A DNA stretch of 37,780 nt. Source: an uncultured Prevotella sp. Lineage in GTDB: Bacteria > Bacteroidota > Bacteroidia > Bacteroidales > Bacteroidaceae. The first letter of the stretch is position 1. Each line of letters opens with the position of its first letter. The notes below the pieces were generated by a model. That model searched no databases. It saw only the letters and a program-made list of their open reading frames with translations, and was not told where the DNA came from. The position numbers and the translations under genes were made by a program. The stretch covers positions 1 through 37,780 of the forward strand of contig CAMWKM010000011.1 in NCBI GenBank assembly GCA_947174835.1, read 5' to 3'. Below, piece by piece: positions 34,232 through 37,780 of the stretch.

Positions 34232-34822
34232 CTATTCTTCACTTGCTTTTCTTAATTGTTCCTCAACTTCGTTCTGGAATTTTTGCGTCAAGGAGTCTTT
34301 ACTGTCGTTATCTACAATGGCATCTTGCCCTCTGTAAGAATCAGCCAGACACAGCACCCAGTTCGTCAGGTAATCCTGCGGCTTGAAATAGAATGCAGTC
34401 GTGATGTCAGGCATTCCGTCATGAGCCTCCTCTATGACAGCCGTGACTTTCACTTCATTATTATGGGCTTCGCTGAATTTGATATAGTCAATCCTATAGG
34501 ACTGGATGTCTATTGTCTCCAGCAGTTGTCTGACCTGCGCCATTTCCTCATTGTCCATCAGCATCGGCTCATCATATATATCATCACCCGCCACATAGAG
34601 CATGGCGGCAGCATCATCCACATGACCCTCCATGATATATCCGAAAAAGCGGTCAACCAGTTGAATCACCGCCACGGTATCTTGGTTCGTGACCAGTTCT
34701 TCATACGGTTGCAGAGGCTGAACATTGTCATTAGCCGGTTTGTCGCTTCTACAGCCGCCAAGACTCACGACTGCAACAACAAACACTATCAAGAACAAAA
34801 AGTTATATTGTTTGACTTTCAT
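34232..34822 (-). CDS. Lipoprotein with NTF2-like domain
   Basis: About 196 residues from the ATG at 34822 (MKVKQYNFLFLIV); earlier in-frame codons lie in the intergenic hairpin area. Lipobox SLGGC (about Cys24). The body (VIQLVDRFFGYIMEGHVDDA, then KVTAVIEEAHDG and TTAFYFKPQDYLTNWVLCL) has the helix-then-curved-sheet pattern of NTF2-like lipoproteins, often labelled DUF4878 or similar; the exact family is unsure. The stop TAG is one base from the ompA-like start, so the two form a translational pair. Confidence 0.65.
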   Translation of the reverse strand: MKVKQYNFLFLIVFVVAVVSLGGCRSDKPANDNVQPLQPYEELVTNQDTVAVIQLVDRFFGYIMEGHVDDAAAMLYVAGDDIYDEPMLMDNEEMAQVRQLLETIDIQSYRIDYIKFSEAHNNEVKVTAVIEEAHDGMPDITTAFYFKPQDYLTNWVLCLADSYRGQDAIVDNDSKDSLTQKFQNEVEEQLRKASEE

Positions 34823-34841
34823 TTCTTTCTTTTTGGTAAAA

Positions 34842-34872
34842 TTGGGCAGATATGCCACGCATACCTGCCCAA
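34842..34872 (-). terminator. Hairpin between the surface protein and lipoprotein genes
   Basis: TTGGGCAG (34842-34849) and CTGCCCAA (34865-34872) pair fully, with an inner TATGC-CAC-GCATA extension after one mismatch. On the minus strand it is followed by TTTTACC. It could partly end transcription, lowering expression of the lipoprotein/ompA-like pair. Confidence 0.6.
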
Positions 34873-34892
34873 ATCTAAATGCTTAACTTAAA

Positions 34893-37780
34893 TTACTTTT
34901 GGCGAGCATTGGCCACCGTGTTGCCAACGGTGCACACCAGTGTGGCATTGAGCGTACCCCAATCGTAGGTAATCTCAACGGGGATCCACATGGTAAACTG
35001 GCCAACAGTAGTACCGTTGTTCTGATAGTGCAATGTACCAAAGTCAAGATCTGTTTTCGCTGGGCGTTTGCCTTCGACACCCACCTTGATAACATTACCA
35101 TCTTTTGTTCCCTCAGCATCGTAATACTCGACCTGCATGAATTTGTTGACTTCACTCAAAGGCTTCTTGGTACCAGTCTGGTCGGTCATAGCCTCCGTCA
35201 CCTTGACATTGATATTTCTGATGCCATAGTACTTGAAGTAGTTATAATCCTTTGCGTCTGCGCTGAGGAAGTCATGATCACGCCAGTCACTGAAGGACAA
35301 CTCCACGGGGACAACAGAACCTCCGGTCTCACCATCCTTGGCAATGGTAGCCTTGGCATCATTCAGGGTGATAGGACGCAGGAACTTCACATTGAATTGG
35401 TTGTTCTCTACAGGAATCTTACCATAAGTACAAACTTCCTCCTCAACTGCAACTGTGGCTGTCAGCGTGTTGGCCAAGTCTTTGTGATCATAGAGGTTCA
35501 GCAGTTTCTTGCCTTCCTCGGTGTCCAAGAGCTTAACCACACCTGTTTCGGGATCCATCTGCGCAATAGAAATCAAGCCGTAATTCAGGAACTGACCATC
35601 GGTGCTGGCCTTCAGTTCTTTCTTGTTGGAGCCGCTACCTACATAGCCGCTCACGAACTTGAGTGTACGCTTTGCGCTACTCTCCAGAACATCATAAGGC
35701 TTAACCAGTTCATCGGTAATCAGTTTGTTGCCTACCAAAGTGCTACGGATATCGAACACGAACTCATCGTCAGCCTTAGAGGTCTCCTTGTTCACGTTGC
35801 CCTCCGTTTCGAATGCAACGTCGGTACCAACGACCTCCACGTTACCGTGAATGTCCGTCCATTCTGTTCCCTCTCCTGCAACATTACCATTTTCAGCATA
35901 CCAGTAACTCTTATTCTTGTTGTCGTTGCTAAAGGCAGTCTTAGGCATTACAGATACTTTGCCAGGAGTCCAAGTGAACTTCACCCAGATATACTGGTTA
36001 ACAGCTGTCTGGTCTGGCTTCAAAGCATAGCGTGCATAGACCACGATAGTCTTGGTCTCACCTTCCTTAGTACCCTTGAATAATTTGTAAGCCTCCTGAT
36101 TTTCGAAATTCCAAATGAGCACCTGTGTCTGCTTACCTTCTATATCAACCTCTGTGCGCGTAATCTTACCAATTTTTTCAGCACCTTTAAGTTCTTTACC
36201 GTCTATTTTGTCAAACTGATAAGCCTCTTTGTTGGTAGAAGTAAAACCATCCAAATCGTACTTGGCTTCGAAGGTCTCCTTACTCATGTCCACCTTGGCA
36301 ATAATCTGCTCCTCAACCTGATGCCAAGTAACTCTCATCACTTCCGGATCTAACTCTTTGTTTTCACAAGCAATCGTGTAGTCCGTTGTAGTGCTCAATT
36401 CAACATTAATAGCGTTAACATCCGGATCAACATTCTCTTCAACAATCCTAATCTTGAAATAGCCGACAGCAGCAACCTTGTTATTGATAGTATCGGTCAA
36501 GAGTACACGAACCACCGGTTCACGACCAATAAGAGCTTTGTTCTGCTCGTTATTTGCCTTCGTAGCGTCATAGGCGTAAGCCTGCTGCTTACCTTCCTTG
36601 GTCATCTGGGCACGCAGTGTGTAACCATCAGCAGCAATAGCAGCGTGGGCACTCTGAGAAGTCTTATTCTCACCAGACCGATAGCCAACCAACTCAAAAG
36701 TATACTTGAAGCCACTCTCTTCAACTTTGCCAGAAGCAGCATTCTTATCCCATTGTATATCTTTCTTTTCAGTTCCGTCAGCCTCAACGCGAGTATAGTG
36801 TGTGTTCACATATTCGCGCAGGTCAATACCCTTATCGTTGTCCCATTTAACCTCAACAATACGATCCTTGGTGGCAACATCATTATATTTCGCCTCAGCA
36901 GCCTCCTTAGCGGTCTTATACAAATGGAGTTTAGCATTACAAGGAGTTGTGCTCTTCTTAGGATTATTGAGCACCAAATCCTTATATTTGGAAGCCTGAA
37001 CAGCAGCATAGTCAGAAGTAATGACAGAATCACCAGCAATATACTGCAGAGCCAGAACTGTCACCTTATTGTCTTTGGCAATATCCTTGATGACATTACC
37101 ATTGTACTGCGAATGGATAGTTACCTTGCCCTTCGTCTTCAGATCAGCCGAACTAATCTTGAAATTGCTGCTCACGTTGTCGCCCGTAGAGCGAGTCTCC
37201 TTGTTGTAAGCAATGAACTTCCAGGCAGCAACATCGCTCTTCACCTCTGCATTGGCAGGGTTCAAGTGATAGGTGCAAGCCATATCAGGAGCCATAAAGA
37301 AAACGGCATCGTTGAGACCTTTGCTATCACCTTTATCAGCCTTGTAAACTTTCTCATCTTGGAGATTGAGAATATCATCAGCACTGACCTTCATCACATT
37401 TCTAAAGGGATCGTACTGGAAAGTAGAAACCTCGAAAGCTTCAATACCCTTCCAATAGAAGTCGGGCTCAAAAACGAGGCTCTTCAACTCAAGCACCATT
37501 GAGATAACGATGTCACCTTCAAGACCGTCAATGTTGGTGAAGCGTACCTTCTTGCCGTCAACAACAGCGGTAAGCGTGCTGGCCTTCCAACTGTTTTCAG
37601 TCTTCACACCATTCTTATACCAGTATCCATCGGGGCCAGGTGTCCAGACATCAGCATCCTTGCCATCAGCACCATCTTTACCATCCTTACCGTCAGCACC
37701 GTCTTTGCCATCAACGCCATCTTTACCGTTCACGCCATCCTTGCCGTCAGCACCGTCTTTGCCATTCACGCCATCCTTGC
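34893..37780 (-). CDS. Large surface protein with collagen-like repeats (5' end outside window)
   Basis: At least 961 residues; the frame stays open to the window edge, so the true start and signal peptide are not seen. The visible N-terminal part is a run of Gly-Lys-Asp and Gly-x-Asp triplets, about 40 residues, ending in KDADVWTPGPDGYWYKNGVK. That junction is typical of Bacteroidales surface lipoproteins in which a coiled coil or collagen-like stalk precedes a WTPGPDGYW segment (family resemblance). The remaining 900 residues are beta-rich repeats of Ig-like character with no catalytic motif I can name. It is the first visible gene of a minus-strand group with the lipoprotein and OmpA-like genes. 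Confidence 0.7.
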   Translation of the reverse strand, partial: KDGVNGKDGADGKDGVNGKDGVDGKDGADGKDGKDGADGKDADVWTPGPDGYWYKNGVKTENSWKASTLTAVVDGKKVRFTNIDGLEGDIVISMVLELKSLVFEPDFYWKGIEAFEVSTFQYDPFRNVMKVSADDILNLQDEKVYKADKGDSKGLNDAVFFMAPDMACTYHLNPANAEVKSDVAAWKFIAYNKETRSTGDNVSSNFKISSADLKTKGKVTIHSQYNGNVIKDIAKDNKVTVLALQYIAGDSVITSDYAAVQASKYKDLVLNNPKKSTTPCNAKLHLYKTAKEAAEAKYNDVATKDRIVEVKWDNDKGIDLREYVNTHYTRVEADGTEKKDIQWDKNAASGKVEESGFKYTFELVGYRSGENKTSQSAHAAIAADGYTLRAQMTKEGKQQAYAYDATKANNEQNKALIGREPVVRVLLTDTINNKVAAVGYFKIRIVEENVDPDVNAINVELSTTTDYTIACENKELDPEVMRVTWHQVEEQIIAKVDMSKETFEAKYDLDGFTSTNKEAYQFDKIDGKELKGAEKIGKITRTEVDIEGKQTQVLIWNFENQEAYKLFKGTKEGETKTIVVYARYALKPDQTAVNQYIWVKFTWTPGKVSVMPKTAFSNDNKNKSYWYAENGNVAGEGTEWTDIHGNVEVVGTDVAFETEGNVNKETSKADDEFVFDIRSTLVGNKLITDELVKPYDVLESSAKRTLKFVSGYVGSGSNKKELKASTDGQFLNYGLISIAQMDPETGVVKLLDTEEGKKLLNLYDHKDLANTLTATVAVEEEVCTYGKIPVENNQFNVKFLRPITLNDAKATIAKDGETGGSVVPVELSFSDWRDHDFLSADAKDYNYFKYYGIRNINVKVTEAMTDQTGTKKPLSEVNKFMQVEYYDAEGTKDGNVIKVGVEGKRPAKTDLDFGTLHYQNNGTTVGQFTMWIPVEITYDWGTLNATLVCTVGNTVANARQK
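37653..37780 (-). repeat. Collagen-like Gly-Lys-Asp codon repeat
   Basis: Near-repeats of 9 and 18 bases encode GKDGADGKDGVNGKDG-type triplets and continue past the window edge. Such tracts are prone to slippage and length change. Confidence 0.8.

Noticed and set aside
34256..37502. Long plus-strand frames opposite the lipoprotein and surface protein genes (for example 36645-37502)
   Set aside because: They are antisense shadows with no domain pattern; the minus-strand frames have clear lipobox and collagen-like features.
1..37780. tRNA, rRNA or known riboswitch
   Set aside because: None could be recognised by reading the intergenic regions.

Overview
The window reads as chromosome from a Bacteroidales bacterium, most likely Prevotellaceae (inference). 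The support is: many TAnnTTTG -7 promoter elements, some with a TTTG about 20 bp upstream; type IX secretion system (T9SS) C-terminal sorting domains on four predicted cargo proteins; a PorT homologue; and families such as DUF3244, DUF4923, ORF6N and collagen-like surface proteins that are typical of this order.

Layout. (1) 1-1571, minus strand: a RepA-like P-loop ATPase and a small HTH-like protein, the sort of pair found in mobile elements. (2) 1750-4830: a membrane-spanning TPR-HTH regulator, a small outer-membrane barrel (copy 1) and a DUF1648 membrane protein. (3) 4971-5909, minus: an ORF6N protein with a degenerate PLD-like tail and a repeat-rich upstream region. (4) 6212-17005, AT-rich: a second TPR-HTH regulator, a secreted DUF3244-like protein, then a tightly packed run of five genes. 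These encode two T9SS cargo proteins that look like metzincins with the zinc site erased, a third T9SS cargo protein, a two-domain KaiC/RecA-like ATPase with altered P-loops, and a polytopic membrane protein with a tandem Cys-rich repeat. (5) 17008-17808: a decayed DUF3828-like gene and barrel copy 2, almost identical to copy 1. (6) 17878-23924: a large T9SS cargo protein with a Cys/His block, an AlgI-type MBOAT acyltransferase, an SGNH-like partner, the intact DUF3828-like gene and a lipoprotein. (7) 24088-32883, core-like and GC-richer: 2x[4Fe-4S] ferredoxin, PorT, glutaminyl cyclase-like M28 protein, aldo/keto reductase, pyridoxal-type kinase, SufC-SufD-SufS, RNase HII and a DUF4923 lipoprotein. 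(8) 32917-37780, minus: an OmpA-family protein, a lipoprotein and a large surface protein whose N-terminus runs off the window with collagen-like Gly-Lys-Asp repeats.

How it may work together. PorT and the glutaminyl cyclase belong to the export and N-terminal maturation route that the T9SS cargo and other exported proteins would use. Several of these proteins would begin with Gln after signal-peptide removal. The two TPR-HTH regulators have their output domain on one side of a membrane helix and TPRs on the other, and each sits directly upstream of genes for exported proteins, so they look like local sensors. The strongest candidate for an undescribed system is region 4 (8079-17005): surface pseudo-proteases made from the same operon as a cytosolic KaiC-like ATPase and a membrane protein. 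The region also carries clear marks of recombination: a 13.5-kb direct repeat of the barrel gene, a gutted gene copy, and a 38-bp identity that gives the SGNH protein a foreign C-terminus.
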